Shown here piece after piece: positions 8,490 through 16,837 of a DNA stretch of 64,000 nt (the first letter of the stretch is position 1; the number at the start of each line of letters is the position of its first letter). This DNA is from Thermoplasmatota archaeon (GTDB taxonomy: Archaea > Thermoplasmatota > Thermoplasmata > UBA10834), in assembly GCA_018818785.1 (NCBI GenBank), contig JAHIRF010000002.1:186001-250000 (forward strand), written 5' to 3'. The notes below the pieces were generated by a model. The model did no database searches. It had not been told where the DNA came from and was given only the letters and a program-made list of their open reading frames with translations. A program made the translations under genes and the position numbers.

Positions 8490-9590
8490 ATGAAGGCTGG
8501 CTTCGTCATCAATCCGATCGCCGGCATGGGAGGACCTGTCGGTCTGAAGGGTACCGACGGAATCGATGCGGTTGAAGAGGCCATAGATCGAGGCGCAGCC
8601 AGGACGGCTGAACGGAGGGCCATCGACTCATTGCAGGGAATCAAATCAGCAGAGCTCCCCATAGAGTTCGTCACCTGTTCTGGAATCATGGGGGAGACCG
8701 CCCTTACCGCAGCCGGATTGGAGGCTCGCGTTGTCTGCAAATCCAAGCCTGAGACGGATTCCGCGGATACCAGGAACTGTGTGGCAAGGTTCATCGACGA
8801 AGGAGCTGAGATAATCATATTCGTCGGAGGAGACGGGACCGCGAGGGATGTTTTGTCCGTAGTTGGCTCAAGGCTCCCGATTCTAGGCGTTCCGGCAGGA
8901 GTCAAGATGCATTCCGCAGTCTTCCTTAACACACCCCAGGCCTTGTCACAGGTGATGGAGTCGTTCCTCAGATCCAGATTATCTGAAGAAGCCGATGTGA
9001 TGGACATAGATGAGGAGGCTTTCAGGGAGGGCAGGGCGATAAGTCGCCTATTCGGGGTGGCGCGGGTACCTGACGACCGCGTCCACATGCAGACTGGAAA
9101 ACAGTCCTTTGTTTCAGGCACGGCGGACGACGAAGCGTTGGAATTGGGGCGGTACATCGTCGACACGATGGAGCCTGACATCACGTACATAATTGGTCCA
9201 GGAGGCACAACTGCGCACGTCGCCAAAGCGATGCAGTCAGACAAGACATTGCTGGGCGTCGATGTATACAGGGACGGATACATCGTCTGTCACGATGCTT
9301 CCGAGAGGGACCTGGAGGCAATCATGGCTTCAGGCAGACCGGCCAGGATAATCGTCTCGCCCATCGGCTCTCAAGGGTTCCTGTTCGGGCGAGGCAACCA
9401 GCAGATATCACCTGAGGTCATAAGACGCGTCGGATTGGAGAATGTGATCATCATATGCACGCCAACAAAGCTCCTGTCGACGCCTGTGATGAGAGTTGAC
9501 ACCGGAGATGCTTCATTGGATGCCCAGCTCAGAGGCAGCGCCAAGGTCGTGGTCGGCTACAAGAGAAGAAGGCTTGTGCGAATACTCTGA
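8490..9590 (+). CDS. ATP-NAD kinase-like protein (COG3199 family)
   Basis: Predicted NAD or sugar-type kinase of the diacylglycerol kinase/NAD kinase fold; 366 residues from the ATG at 8490. The start is placed where the family opens (MKAGFVINPIAGMGG); the reading frame extends 20 codons further upstream. The glycine-rich GGDGTARD motif near residue 115 is the hallmark nucleotide-binding loop. It is followed by LGVPAGVKMHSAVF, the equivalent of the NAD kinase second motif. Later segments YIIGPGGTTAHVAKAM and LLGVDVYRDG are typical of COG3199/AcoX-like proteins. The exact substrate is unknown. It is the last gene before the convergent por operon. Confidence 0.82.
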   Translation: MKAGFVINPIAGMGGPVGLKGTDGIDAVEEAIDRGAARTAERRAIDSLQGIKSAELPIEFVTCSGIMGETALTAAGLEARVVCKSKPETDSADTRNCVARFIDEGAEIIIFVGGDGTARDVLSVVGSRLPILGVPAGVKMHSAVFLNTPQALSQVMESFLRSRLSEEADVMDIDEEAFREGRAISRLFGVARVPDDRVHMQTGKQSFVSGTADDEALELGRYIVDTMEPDITYIIGPGGTTAHVAKAMQSDKTLLGVDVYRDGYIVCHDASERDLEAIMASGRPARIIVSPIGSQGFLFGRGNQQISPEVIRRVGLENVIIICTPTKLLSTPVMRVDTGDASLDAQLRGSAKVVVGYKRRRLVRIL

Positions 9591-9606
9591 TCTGATTCGG
9601 ACTTGT

Positions 9607-10497
9607 TCATGTCCCCGAATCATCCTTCTCCAGAAGAATGGCCCAATTAGCCTCCACCGCGCTCTGTATCGAGGACACCTCAGCCGGAGTCAGATGAGCG
9701 AAACGCCCCTGTAGCTTCAGGTAGTCGCTCACTGGCAGACCCTTTCCTTTCCTCGTCACATGCACCTTCCCGTTCTCGATCTCGTAAAGGGGGAACACAT
9801 GAGTATCGACCGCGAGTCTTGCGATCTCGATCGTATACATCGGATTGGCCTTCCAGCCAGGTGGGCACGGCGAGAGCGCGTGTATGAACTTCATTCCCTT
9901 GATGGCCTTTGCTTTCGCGACTTTCTTTATGAAATCCTCGGGGTGCGCCACAGACACCGTCGCCGTATATGGCACTCTGTGAGCCTGCATTATGGCCATG
10001 ATATCCTTCTTCTGCTCCTGCTTGAAGTCATGGTTCTTCCCGACCGGGGTCGTGGTGGTCCATGCCCCCCATGGAGTGGAACCGCTTCTCTGGATGCCAG
10101 TGTTCATGTATGCTTCGTTATCGTACATCACATAGATGGCGTCGGTCTGTCTCTCCGCCGCTCCGGACAACGATTGTAGACCGATATCGACTGTCCCTCC
10201 GTCGCCAGCGAACCCGACTACGGTGACATCCTCCACCCCCTTCATATCCAGGGCGGCGCGCAATCCGGATATCGATGCGCCTGTGGCTTCGAAGGCCGAA
10301 TACACGAGCGGAACCTTCAGACAGTTGCTAGGCCAGTATCCAGGCATCACCGCCCAGCAGCATGCAGGGATCGATATGATGGTCCTCTCCCCGAGGCCTT
10401 TCAACAGGTATCTCATCACTAGGTTGGCACCGCATCCGGGACAACCCGTGCTTCCAGGATATGTGTGCTCTTCCTCTGGGATGGTCATCTTTGGCAT
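9607..10497 (-). CDS. porB: Pyruvate (2-oxoacid):ferredoxin oxidoreductase beta subunit
   Basis: Thiamine-diphosphate and Fe-S-bearing subunit that, with PorA, C and D, oxidises pyruvate to acetyl-CoA or the reverse. 296 residues. The N-terminus carries GCPGCGANL, a cluster-ligand motif. GDGGTVDIG followed about 25 residues later by YDNEAYMNTG is the TPP/Mg-binding motif. PCPPGWK in the middle is typical of PorB. The start at 10497 overlaps the porA stop by one base and has a strong ribosome site (GGAGGTG). The frame is open 39 bp upstream, but that start is unneeded. Pyruvate rather than another 2-oxoacid is inferred from similarity. Confidence 0.92.
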   Translation of the reverse strand: MPKMTIPEEEHTYPGSTGCPGCGANLVMRYLLKGLGERTIISIPACCWAVMPGYWPSNCLKVPLVYSAFEATGASISGLRAALDMKGVEDVTVVGFAGDGGTVDIGLQSLSGAAERQTDAIYVMYDNEAYMNTGIQRSGSTPWGAWTTTTPVGKNHDFKQEQKKDIMAIMQAHRVPYTATVSVAHPEDFIKKVAKAKAIKGMKFIHALSPCPPGWKANPMYTIEIARLAVDTHVFPLYEIENGKVHVTRKGKGLPVSDYLKLQGRFAHLTPAEVSSIQSAVEANWAILLEKDDSGT

Positions 10498-11684
10498 CAA
10501 TGCCACCTCCTCGGAAGACCCGCGACATCGACCCATTCGACATCGGTCTCCTCCCTGCGCTTGACGAAGAGTTGGATGTCGTCGAATATCTTCTCCAATA
10601 TCTTCGGAGTTATGTCACGGCCACCCAGACCTGCTATGTAATTCTTCATCGCCGGCCTCTTCGGGCAGTCGTAAATCGATCCTTTGATCTCGGTGAAGAA
10701 TGCACCTGAGACGCCGAAAGTATAGCTGCGATCGAGTACCGCGATGCCGGCCACCTTGCTTGCGAGTGCTCTGAACTCCTCGTGCGGGAACGGTCTGAAC
10801 ACCCTCAGTCTGGCAAGTCCTACCTTCTGTCCTTTCTCCCTCAGGCTGTCAACCACGTCCTTAGCGGTGGCAGCCGTGGATCCCGCGGCTACCAGTACCA
10901 CCTCGGCGTCGTCGCAGCGGTAGTTCTCCAGCAGGCCCCCGTATTCCCTCCCGAACACTTGCTTGAACTCCTTCTCCACACGGAGTATCCTTTCCCGAGC
11001 CGCTTTCATCGCGAGCATCGCCTTGTATCTGAACTCCATGTACTGATCGGGTTTCACGAGCGATCCGAAGCCCATGGGCTTGCCGATCTCCACCTTCAGC
11101 TCTGGCGAGAATGATGGTAGGAACGAATCGACGGCCTCCTGTTCAGGCATGTCGACCGGTTCGGATGTATGTGAGAGTATGAATGCGTCCTCTATCACCA
11201 TCGCTGGAAGCATCACGTTTCTGCTTTCGCAGATCTTGTATGCCATGATCGTCGTGTCCAGGACCTCCTGATTGCTCGAACAGAAGAACTGCAGCCATCC
11301 CGTGTCCCTCTGGGCTATGGAGTCCATGTGATCGGCCCAAACGCTCCATGGTGGAGCCATGGCCCGGCTCACATTTGTTATCACGATCGGCAGTCTTGCA
11401 CCCGACGCCCACATGAGGACTTCGTGCATGAGGGTGAGGCCGTGTGAGCTAGTAGCCGTGTAAGTCCTCGCTCCCACGATGGACGCGGATATGCATGCCG
11501 CCATAGCGCTGTGCTCGCTCTCTACCGAGATGAACTTGGCCTTCAGCTCTCCGGTTGATACAAGCTCCGCGAGCTTCTCGACGATGGAAGTCTGAGGGGT
11601 GATCGGATAAGCCGCGATGACTTCCGCCCGAGATAGCTTCGCGCCATAGGCAGAGGCGTAGTTCCCGGTCATCACCTGTCTCAT
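10497..11684 (-). CDS. porA: Pyruvate (2-oxoacid):ferredoxin oxidoreductase alpha subunit
   Basis: Catalytic partner of PorB; 395 residues. It shows the Por/Kor alpha signature YPITPQTSIVEKLAE near residue 30. SVESEHSAMAACISASIVGARTYTATSSHGLTLMHEVL and the later RALASKVAGIAVLDRSYTFG segments belong to domains I, VI and II of the family. The start ATG at 11684 overlaps the porD stop and follows GGAGGGT. It is third in porC-porD-porA-porB, all translationally coupled. Confidence 0.92.
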   Translation of the reverse strand: MRQVMTGNYASAYGAKLSRAEVIAAYPITPQTSIVEKLAELVSTGELKAKFISVESEHSAMAACISASIVGARTYTATSSHGLTLMHEVLMWASGARLPIVITNVSRAMAPPWSVWADHMDSIAQRDTGWLQFFCSSNQEVLDTTIMAYKICESRNVMLPAMVIEDAFILSHTSEPVDMPEQEAVDSFLPSFSPELKVEIGKPMGFGSLVKPDQYMEFRYKAMLAMKAARERILRVEKEFKQVFGREYGGLLENYRCDDAEVVLVAAGSTAATAKDVVDSLREKGQKVGLARLRVFRPFPHEEFRALASKVAGIAVLDRSYTFGVSGAFFTEIKGSIYDCPKRPAMKNYIAGLGGRDITPKILEKIFDDIQLFVKRREETDVEWVDVAGLPRRWH

Positions 11685-11953
11685 TCGATACCCTCCTTGA
11701 TCATCTCGATGCATTTCGCGGGACATTCAGCAGAACAGATGCCGCAGCCTTTGCAGTATTTCAAGTCGATGACTGGCACGAAGTCCACGAGCTTTATCGC
11801 CGCATCAGGACAGAACTTCCAGCAGATAGTGCATCTCTTGCACTTCGATATATCGACGATTGGCCTGAATGCCCTCCAAAGGCCGGTCATGTTCATGGTA
11901 CTTGGCGTGTTCGAGATCGGCGTCAGCGGTATCTCTTCGTAGCTCTTTGTCAT
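11681..11953 (-). CDS. porD: Pyruvate:ferredoxin oxidoreductase delta subunit (2x[4Fe-4S])
   Basis: 90-residue ferredoxin-like electron carrier of the complex. Two classical cluster motifs are visible: CKRCTICWKFCP and CKGCGICSAECP, with the expected hydrophobic linkers. A 20-residue N-terminal extension is normal for PorD. It overlaps porC by 4 bp upstream and porA by 4 bp downstream. Confidence 0.92.
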   Translation of the reverse strand: MTKSYEEIPLTPISNTPSTMNMTGLWRAFRPIVDISKCKRCTICWKFCPDAAIKLVDFVPVIDLKYCKGCGICSAECPAKCIEMIKEGIE

Positions 11954-12507
11954 ACGGCAACCTCTCTAGTCCGCTCGTATGCTTCCCTGGCCGCCTCGAC
12001 ATTCTCGTCCTTCTTGACAGGGGCGACCTCCCGGATAATCTCCAACATCGCCTCTATTGACACCCAATCGCTCATCTTGGCGAACCCACCCATGATCGCA
12101 GTGTTCACTATGGGAGTCATCTTGGATCCGATGCCATGTGTCGCGGCGATGGCCGTGGCGTCCAATGTATAGTACTGGAATCGGTCCGATATTTCTGGGA
12201 GAGTCTTATCATCGGGGTAGTTTATCAGAACCTTGCCTCCAGGTTTGAGGCCTTCAAGGAGGTCCACGCCCTTAAGGAGAGTGCTGTCGAGCACGACGAT
12301 GTAATCCGGTTCGTAGATGCTTGATTTGATCCGGATGGGATTCTTGTCAATACGAGCATATGCGGTGACTGGCGCGCCACGCCGCTCAACTCCGAAGAAA
12401 GGAAAGGATGATACTTCGAATCCCATTTTGAATGCTGCCTTCGCCAGGACTTCTGAAGCTATGACGACCCCCTGGCCGCCCCTACCATGAAACCTGACCT
12501 CAATCAC
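11950..12507 (-). CDS. porC: Pyruvate:ferredoxin oxidoreductase gamma subunit
   Basis: 185 residues; first gene of the por operon. It opens with MIEVRFHGRGGQGVVIASEVLAKAA, the diagnostic gamma-domain glycine loop. FPFFGVERRGAPVTAYARI and PDYIVVLDSTLL follow. A 122-bp divergent gap to the next gene holds an AT-rich element (catattaagtat, about 12541-12552) that could be the operon promoter. The reading frame ends 4 bp inside porD. Confidence 0.91.
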   Translation of the reverse strand: MIEVRFHGRGGQGVVIASEVLAKAAFKMGFEVSSFPFFGVERRGAPVTAYARIDKNPIRIKSSIYEPDYIVVLDSTLLKGVDLLEGLKPGGKVLINYPDDKTLPEISDRFQYYTLDATAIAATHGIGSKMTPIVNTAIMGGFAKMSDWVSIEAMLEIIREVAPVKKDENVEAAREAYERTREVAV

Positions 12508-12629
12508 TCGGATGCACCAATTCGTGCGTTAGCGACTTCAGCATATTAAGTATTCTCTCACCTACTAGTACGGGACCTTGCATTGACATATCCTGGCACG
12601 CAAAGACGCGATTCGGAACGGATTTAGAT

Positions 12630-13100
12630 ATGAGATATGCACTTACACGAAATGTGAACAGGAGTTTCTCGTCTCTGAACGCCCGAGCGATCTGTCACTC
12701 GACCGAAGACGTCGAGAAGGTCAGGCAATCGATGCTCAATGCATTGGGGGAGATAGAGCTGCATGTTTCTGTGGCGAAGGGGCATCATGGAAATCCGATG
12801 GAGATAATCGAAGCGCGCACAGAAAAGATGCGTGAAATCGATGGTTTCTTCAAGAAGATGCAGGCAGAGGATCTTGAAGTGATCGACAGGACAATCGAAT
12901 CGAGGATAGACGATGCATGCAACCTATTCCTCAGGTTGAGCAAACAAGATGCGTTTCATGAGATCATACGATTGGCCACCGATGATGATGCCATCGCCAT
13001 CAGGATAAAAATAAGGGCATATCCAGCGAAGCGCGAGAGCGCCATTGTGCAGGCACGCGAGTATCTCGCAACCGCGCAAGACAAACTATCGAGTGCGTAG
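12630..13100 (+). CDS. RNA-binding protein of the archaeal exosome-associated COG1325 family
   Basis: 156 residues. HSTEDVEKVRQSMLNAL near residue 25 and KGHHGNPMEIIEARTEKMREIDGFF near 50-75 (with the conserved HGNP turn) are the features of COG1325. This small family has been predicted to act with the archaeal exosome. The start is uncertain because gatttagatATG upstream could itself be promoter sequence. Biochemical role not established. Confidence 0.75.
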   Translation: MRYALTRNVNRSFSSLNARAICHSTEDVEKVRQSMLNALGEIELHVSVAKGHHGNPMEIIEARTEKMREIDGFFKKMQAEDLEVIDRTIESRIDDACNLFLRLSKQDAFHEIIRLATDDDAIAIRIKIRAYPAKRESAIVQAREYLATAQDKLSSA

Positions 13101-13170
13101 ATAGATGGCAAACGGCAACTCTTTCGATTGATTCTTATATGGAGCCTGGCATCCGGCATATGCGACACAA

Positions 13171-13255
13171 GCAGGGGTAGCCAAGTCCGGTCAACGGCGC
13201 AAGGCTTAGGACCTTGTCCAGCAGTGGTTCCGCGGTTCGAATCCGCGCCCCTGCA
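13171..13255 (+). tRNA. tRNA-Leu, anticodon UAG
   Basis: The acceptor stem pairs GCAGGGG (13171-13177) with CCCCTGC (13248-13254), followed by discriminator A. The anticodon stem CAAGG/CCTTG encloses the loop CTTAGGA, giving UAG. A long variable arm (class II) and a T-arm CGCGGTTCGAATCCGCG are present. No intron and no encoded CCA (followed by CCT). A TATA-like cttatatgg lies about 35 bp upstream. A decayed copy of its 3' half lies at 13680. Confidence 0.96.
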
Positions 13256-13325
13256 CCTCTTTTTCCACTGAAGGGCGTTCGACGCGAAAGAAACCGCAAC
13301 TGCCTAGCTGTTTCCAATAGGGAGT

Positions 13326-13661
13326 CTATTTCGGGGTTTTGATTGACCGAATGACCAGAAATACTACTAAGGCGACAGGGGCAATTATGAGAATCGCACC
13401 AAGTATCTCTTCATTCTCGTAGATTAGAGTCACTCCAGAGACGACACCGAGAAGTAGTGCCACGAACACAAGTACTCCGGTGACGGGTGGCACGGACCTG
13501 ACTCTCCACCTCACACTCATTTCGTAAGGTTCACTTGCATGTACCAACCTTCTTGAAGATGGTCCGAAGCCAGCCATGAATGTCACAGAGATACGATTGA
13601 ACCGAGAGGACATATAGGTTATCAGGGAAGCCCATGCAGCCAGAAACGTTATCAGCAGCAA
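13326..13661 (-). CDS. Possible small membrane protein between tRNA-Leu and its decayed copy
   Basis: Up to 111 residues, but an internal ATG at 13520 is also likely. The C-terminal part has two good transmembrane helices (VTGVLVFVALLLGVVSGVTLIY and ILGAILIIAPVALVVFLVI) with a basic tail RSIKTPK. The N-terminal part is less convincing. It lies wholly inside the segment bounded by the tRNA-Leu gene and its 3' relic, so it may be cargo of an old integrated element. No recognised family. Confidence 0.45.
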   Translation of the reverse strand: MLLITFLAAWASLITYMSSRFNRISVTFMAGFGPSSRRLVHASEPYEMSVRWRVRSVPPVTGVLVFVALLLGVVSGVTLIYENEEILGAILIIAPVALVVFLVIRSIKTPK

Positions 13662-13679
13662 CCGCCCTACTAAAGGACG

Positions 13680-13724
13680 GGCTTAGGACTATGTCCAGCA
13701 GTGGTTCAGAGGTTCGAATCTGCG
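13680..13724 (+). pseudogene. Decayed partial copy of tRNA-Leu (anticodon loop to T-arm), possible att site
   Basis: Bases 13680-13724 match tRNA-Leu bases 13203-13247 at 40 of 45 positions without gaps, including GGCTTAGGAC, TGTCCAGCAGTGGTTC and GGTTCGAATC. The acceptor stem is not preserved and the 5' half of the tRNA is missing, so it cannot be a working tRNA. It is in direct orientation 477 bp downstream. This arrangement is what remains after integration of an element at a tRNA 3' end. Confidence 0.75.
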
Positions 13725-13805
13725 ATCCGAAACATCAAGGGGCTCATAGGGTTACCTCACAAAGAATATTAACATCGCGACTCAATAATCAAGAAAGGTG
13801 TTCGA

Positions 13806-14423
13806 ATGGAGTGCCCAAACTGCGGAAAGGAGCTGATGGCGAACGCAACGACGTGTCGTGCGTGTGGAAGCACCTGGTCTGGCGATGCTTTCACTTCACA
13901 CAATGAATCGCGAACCGACACAGAGTACAGGCTCGTCCTCGGTGGCCATAGGATGGTCACCAGCCGCAGGGATCTCAAGTCGTTCATGATCATATTGATA
14001 GTACTAGCAGTTATGTCGGTCGTCCTGCTTGTCATCGACATCCTGGGCATTGTGGATGACTTTGGCACATATGCAGGATTTGTCATCCTGTCAGCAGTCA
14101 TCATCATTCTGGTGAGAGACCTTCGAGCAAGGATGAAGACATACCCAAGATATTCCAGATTCGTCGCTGTAATCATCGCTGTTCTGATAATCGGTCTCGC
14201 TCTGGCAATCACGAGCAAGTGGTTGATGGAATCCGTAAGTCCGACAGGAGGATCAGTTGCGTGGTACAATGATATGCGGAGCGATTACCAGAGCGTGGCC
14301 TATTCGGGACTCCTCATCGGAGGCATTGCCGCAGCCTCCGGACTCTTTGGCATGGCATCTCGCAATCGCATCGAGGCTTGGATGGATTCACGCACAAGTG
14401 ACCTAGAGAGAATCAGAGAATGA
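13806..14423 (+). CDS. Zinc-ribbon membrane protein, unknown function
   Basis: 205 residues. The N-terminal zinc ribbon MECPNCGKELMANATTCRACGS (CxxC-x12-CxxC) is followed by a linker. Four predicted membrane helices follow, at about 60-82, 88-104, 116-138 and 160-180. The C-terminal basic/acidic tail is cytoplasmic in size. It stands alone downstream of the tRNA-Leu relic. No specific function can be assigned. Confidence 0.65.
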   Translation: MECPNCGKELMANATTCRACGSTWSGDAFTSHNESRTDTEYRLVLGGHRMVTSRRDLKSFMIILIVLAVMSVVLLVIDILGIVDDFGTYAGFVILSAVIIILVRDLRARMKTYPRYSRFVAVIIAVLIIGLALAITSKWLMESVSPTGGSVAWYNDMRSDYQSVAYSGLLIGGIAAASGLFGMASRNRIEAWMDSRTSDLERIRE

Positions 14424-14575
14424 TGCTGGATTCTCAGGAGAAGAGGGAGGAGAATCCATCTACCAGATATCATATCACGTTCAGCGGGCAAGGTATCCAT
14501 AATAGTCATTCCAGAGGTGGCAGGCAATTCTCTAACTTGAATGCATGGATTCGAAGCCGGCCCTCGACAGATTTC
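14424..14575. other. Noncoding gap with no recognised element
   Basis: About 150 bp between the zinc-ribbon membrane protein and the small Cys-rich reading frame. It contains purine-rich runs near 14435-14455 but no clear TATA box, hairpin or RNA gene. Confidence 0.3.
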
Positions 14576-14806
14576 CTAGGAACCCTTGGGGTCTCTTGGA
14601 CGGTATTCCGGGCATCCAGATTCGTATTCCGCAGTGGAGAGGAATTTCCGATATTTGCCGTTCGGAAAGCACCCTCTCTGCGGACCTCTCATTGACAACC
14701 ACGCACAATATCTGCAGGTACGGCCGGTGGTCTGTCTCAACGATGCGAGCACTTTCCTCTCATCGCTCGTATAACCATCTGAATCTACGTCATGATCCTT
14801 GATCAT
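14576..14806 (-). CDS. Small Cys-rich protein, possible metal-binding
   Basis: 76 residues from the ATG at 14806. The core reads GRTCRYCAWLSMRGPQRGCF, then GKYRKFLSTAEYESGCPEYRPR. This gives a CxxC-x12-C-x19-C arrangement with conserved-looking Gly/Pro/aromatic spacing, unlike random antisense translation. The same frame is open for about 20 more codons upstream without an ATG, so a non-ATG start or a small sequence error is possible. Function unknown; zinc or Fe-S binding is only inferred from the Cys pattern. Confidence 0.5.
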   Translation of the reverse strand: MIKDHDVDSDGYTSDERKVLASLRQTTGRTCRYCAWLSMRGPQRGCFPNGKYRKFLSTAEYESGCPEYRPRDPKGS

Positions 14807-14886
14807 CTGGTCGAGTATCTTCGTCCAAGATTGTGAATCTTTCCCTGGCCCCGTGGGTTCATGATATATAGGACTCTAGCAATTCC

Positions 14887-15249
14887 GTGTCCGTGAAGTA
14901 CCTATACTGCCCGAAATGCAAGGAATTGAGGGTGAAACCGTGGTACCCGACCAAGGATTATTGTCCGAGGTGTATGGGTACACTGAAGGTGATCCCCATA
15001 CCACGGGGTTGGGCCACCTATGCCATATACGCGCTCGCAGCCACGACATTCACGTTCGTGTACCTCAACTCCACAACGGACAATAGGAATTACCTCTATG
15101 TGGGAGTAGCCTCCGTCGTGGCATTGCTCGTATTGCAGTTCGCCGAATTGACGAGAGGGCACAGATACGCGATATCGAAGCTCAGGGTGACCAAATCAGA
15201 CACCCAGGTCATGAAGACCAAGGGCTGGCTCAAGGACCAGGACAAGTAG
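14887..15249 (+). CDS. Zinc-ribbon protein with two membrane helices
   Basis: 120 residues beginning at GTG. The N-terminal CPKCKELRVKPWYPTKDYCPRC is a CxxC-x14-CxxC zinc ribbon. Two adjacent helices at about 44-60 and 67-85 follow, and then a basic cytoplasmic tail. A TATA-like gatatata sits about 25 bp before the GTG, so the transcript is probably leaderless or nearly so. The 3' end overlaps the convergent pilin-like gene by 54 bp. Function unknown. Confidence 0.65.
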   Translation: MSVKYLYCPKCKELRVKPWYPTKDYCPRCMGTLKVIPIPRGWATYAIYALAATTFTFVYLNSTTDNRNYLYVGVASVVALLVLQFAELTRGHRYAISKLRVTKSDTQVMKTKGWLKDQDK

Positions 15250-15747
15250 GAACGGCCGACCCTCATGGTCCAGCATCTTCTGCGAAGCGGCGCTCGTATC
15301 TGTCTCGCCGCACGGGGCGTTCTCTAAGACCAATATCTCCGAAGGAGGATTCACCGTGAGGTCGAGAACGACTAGATGTGGCTCGATATTTGACGGGCAT
15401 GCTCCCACGAGGGCTTCGAGTATCATGGAGGGGATAGGAGCAAAGAATTTCTCGTCAACCCCGCTCAGTTTTGCATCGCAGACAACCATCAAGATATCCG
15501 CCATGGATTCCCTGCCCGTCATCTCAATATCTATGCCCGATGCAATCTCGACTGACGCACCGATGGATGTGCGCAAAAAGACAGACAGAAGTTCAGACAC
15601 ATCAATTGCTTTGACCCCATAATCATCGATTCTGTAGGTCTCGCATATCTCGACATAAGCTACCATGCTGCTGCAAAGTGCTAGAATCACTGTGAAGAAC
15701 ACAAGTGCATCGAGCAACGCTAATTGAGCATCCGAATCACGGATCAT
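15196..15747 (-). CDS. N-terminally anchored pilin-like protein of the type IV pilus-like locus
   Basis: 183 residues when started at the ATG at 15747, one base after the upstream gene's stop. MIRDSDAQLALLDALVFFTVILALCSSMVAYV is a short charged leader plus a single hydrophobic helix, the layout of archaeal pilin-like minor subunits. A soluble domain of about 150 residues follows. No obvious class III peptidase site (K/R-G/A) is seen, so processing is uncertain. It is operonic with 15749-16195 and divergent from the secretion ATPase genes. Confidence 0.6.
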   Translation of the reverse strand: MIRDSDAQLALLDALVFFTVILALCSSMVAYVEICETYRIDDYGVKAIDVSELLSVFLRTSIGASVEIASGIDIEMTGRESMADILMVVCDAKLSGVDEKFFAPIPSMILEALVGACPSNIEPHLVVLDLTVNPPSEILVLENAPCGETDTSAASQKMLDHEGRPFLLVLVLEPALGLHDLGV

Positions 15748-15748
15748 C

Positions 15749-16195
15749 CTACCATTCAAGGACTCGAACCTCCAACATCGCCACTCGATTGTATCTGTCC
15801 AGCGCATTGATGTATCTTGTAGCGAAAGCAGTCTCCCTCACGGGACCGCCATCGGAGTGTTCGATCGATTGAAGCACCTCACATTCAGGAAAGCATTCGA
15901 TCACCGTGATGATGCAATTGATCTCATCATCGGGATGGAATATCGACAGATTGTCGCGCCCAGCGCGTATCGATTCCACAAGTGGAAGGTCGTCAGATCG
16001 GGAGGTCAGAAACAGAACGAAGCGGTCTGCAATCTCTTGAACCTCCAGCTCCAGGGCGCGCGACGTCTCTTCGGACATCAAAGCATCGCCGACCCAACCC
16101 GCAGTGGCCATCAGCAACACGACACCAGATATGACGATAGCAAGCACGGGCAGATCCTCAGTGAACCCGCCCACTGCATCGCAATCGAAATACAT
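15749..16195 (-). CDS. N-terminally anchored pilin-like protein
   Basis: 148 residues. MYFDCDAVGGFTEDLPVLAIVISGVVLLMATAGWV shows a short N-terminus with a Gly-Gly followed by T-E-D and a hydrophobic helix. This resembles pilin-like subunits near archaeal GspE-type loci. The soluble domain contains two Cys residues (INCIITVIECFPECEV). It is the first of a two-gene unit, divergent from the Cys-rich protein/ATPase/membrane-protein operon and separated from it by 100 bp. The role as a pseudopilin is inferred from layout and position. Confidence 0.55.
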   Translation of the reverse strand: MYFDCDAVGGFTEDLPVLAIVISGVVLLMATAGWVGDALMSEETSRALELEVQEIADRFVLFLTSRSDDLPLVESIRAGRDNLSIFHPDDEINCIITVIECFPECEVLQSIEHSDGGPVRETAFATRYINALDRYNRVAMLEVRVLEW

Positions 16196-16295
16196 GATCC
16201 TGAGAGGGACCCGAATATGCCAAATCGTGCAGCCTTACATGTAGCGTACGAAGGGACCCAACAATACAATATCAGACGGGCTGTAAATCGCATGC

Positions 16296-16835
16296 ATGAA
16301 ACAACGTAGCAGTGGCCCTACGAAGAAACTCGCACCAGCCAGACATGCAGATCTGCATTGTCCTCATTCATACACGAGTGAACATGGACTGCAATTGGAG
16401 GTTGATTGTTCGGCATGCACGGGCGCTCAGGACATCAATAATGGCAACTGCGCGAGAGGGATTCTGAACATATTACGTTCTGGCGTCGAACCGGATTCGA
16501 TCATACTCAAGAGGTACATACATCGGAGATATCGGTCAGAATCATTCAAATCGCTCTGCGAACTTGCCACGGAATTATCCGTCTTGAACAGAATCGTCAG
16601 CGCACAGGTTATTCCGTCAGACAAGAGGTGTCTGACATGTTCGGCCAGTAAGGAGAAGACTGCGGAATATCTAATCAACCAGTTGAGACACGACCCTGTA
16701 GCATATGCGAAGCGAAAGCGAGCATTGTCGGACAGACTGAAGGATATTGCATCGGAGGCTTCATGTCCAAAAGGACATGACTGTCTCAGGGAGGCATTAG
16801 CGACCACCATCATTCGATATGACGGCGGTGCGTAG
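16296..16835 (+). CDS. Cys-rich protein, possible detached N-terminal domain of the secretion ATPase
   Basis: 179 residues with many Cys: CPHS near residue 22, then DCSACTG..NGNCARGILNIL, CLTC near 110, and CPKGHDC near the end. Similar Cys-containing modules reading CxxC...C..GIL are found at the N-termini of some euryarchaeal GspE/ArlI-like ATPases. Here the module is a separate gene that ends 2 bp before the ATPase GTG. VEPDSIILKRYIHRRYRSESFKSL continues that resemblance. A metal site (zinc or Fe-S) is likely, but the type is not known. Confidence 0.6.
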   Translation: MKQRSSGPTKKLAPARHADLHCPHSYTSEHGLQLEVDCSACTGAQDINNGNCARGILNILRSGVEPDSIILKRYIHRRYRSESFKSLCELATELSVLNRIVSAQVIPSDKRCLTCSASKEKTAEYLINQLRHDPVAYAKRKRALSDRLKDIASEASCPKGHDCLREALATTIIRYDGGA

Positions 16836-16837
16836 CC

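Noticed and set aside
8267-9283. Minus-strand 338-codon frame opposite the NAD-kinase-like gene
   Set aside because: It is Ser/Thr/Pro-rich antisense translation and the plus-strand gene has clear motifs.
14423-14436. 13-bp string atgctggattctc also present near 38094
   Set aside because: A single short match between two unrelated noncoding positions is not convincing as a repeat family.
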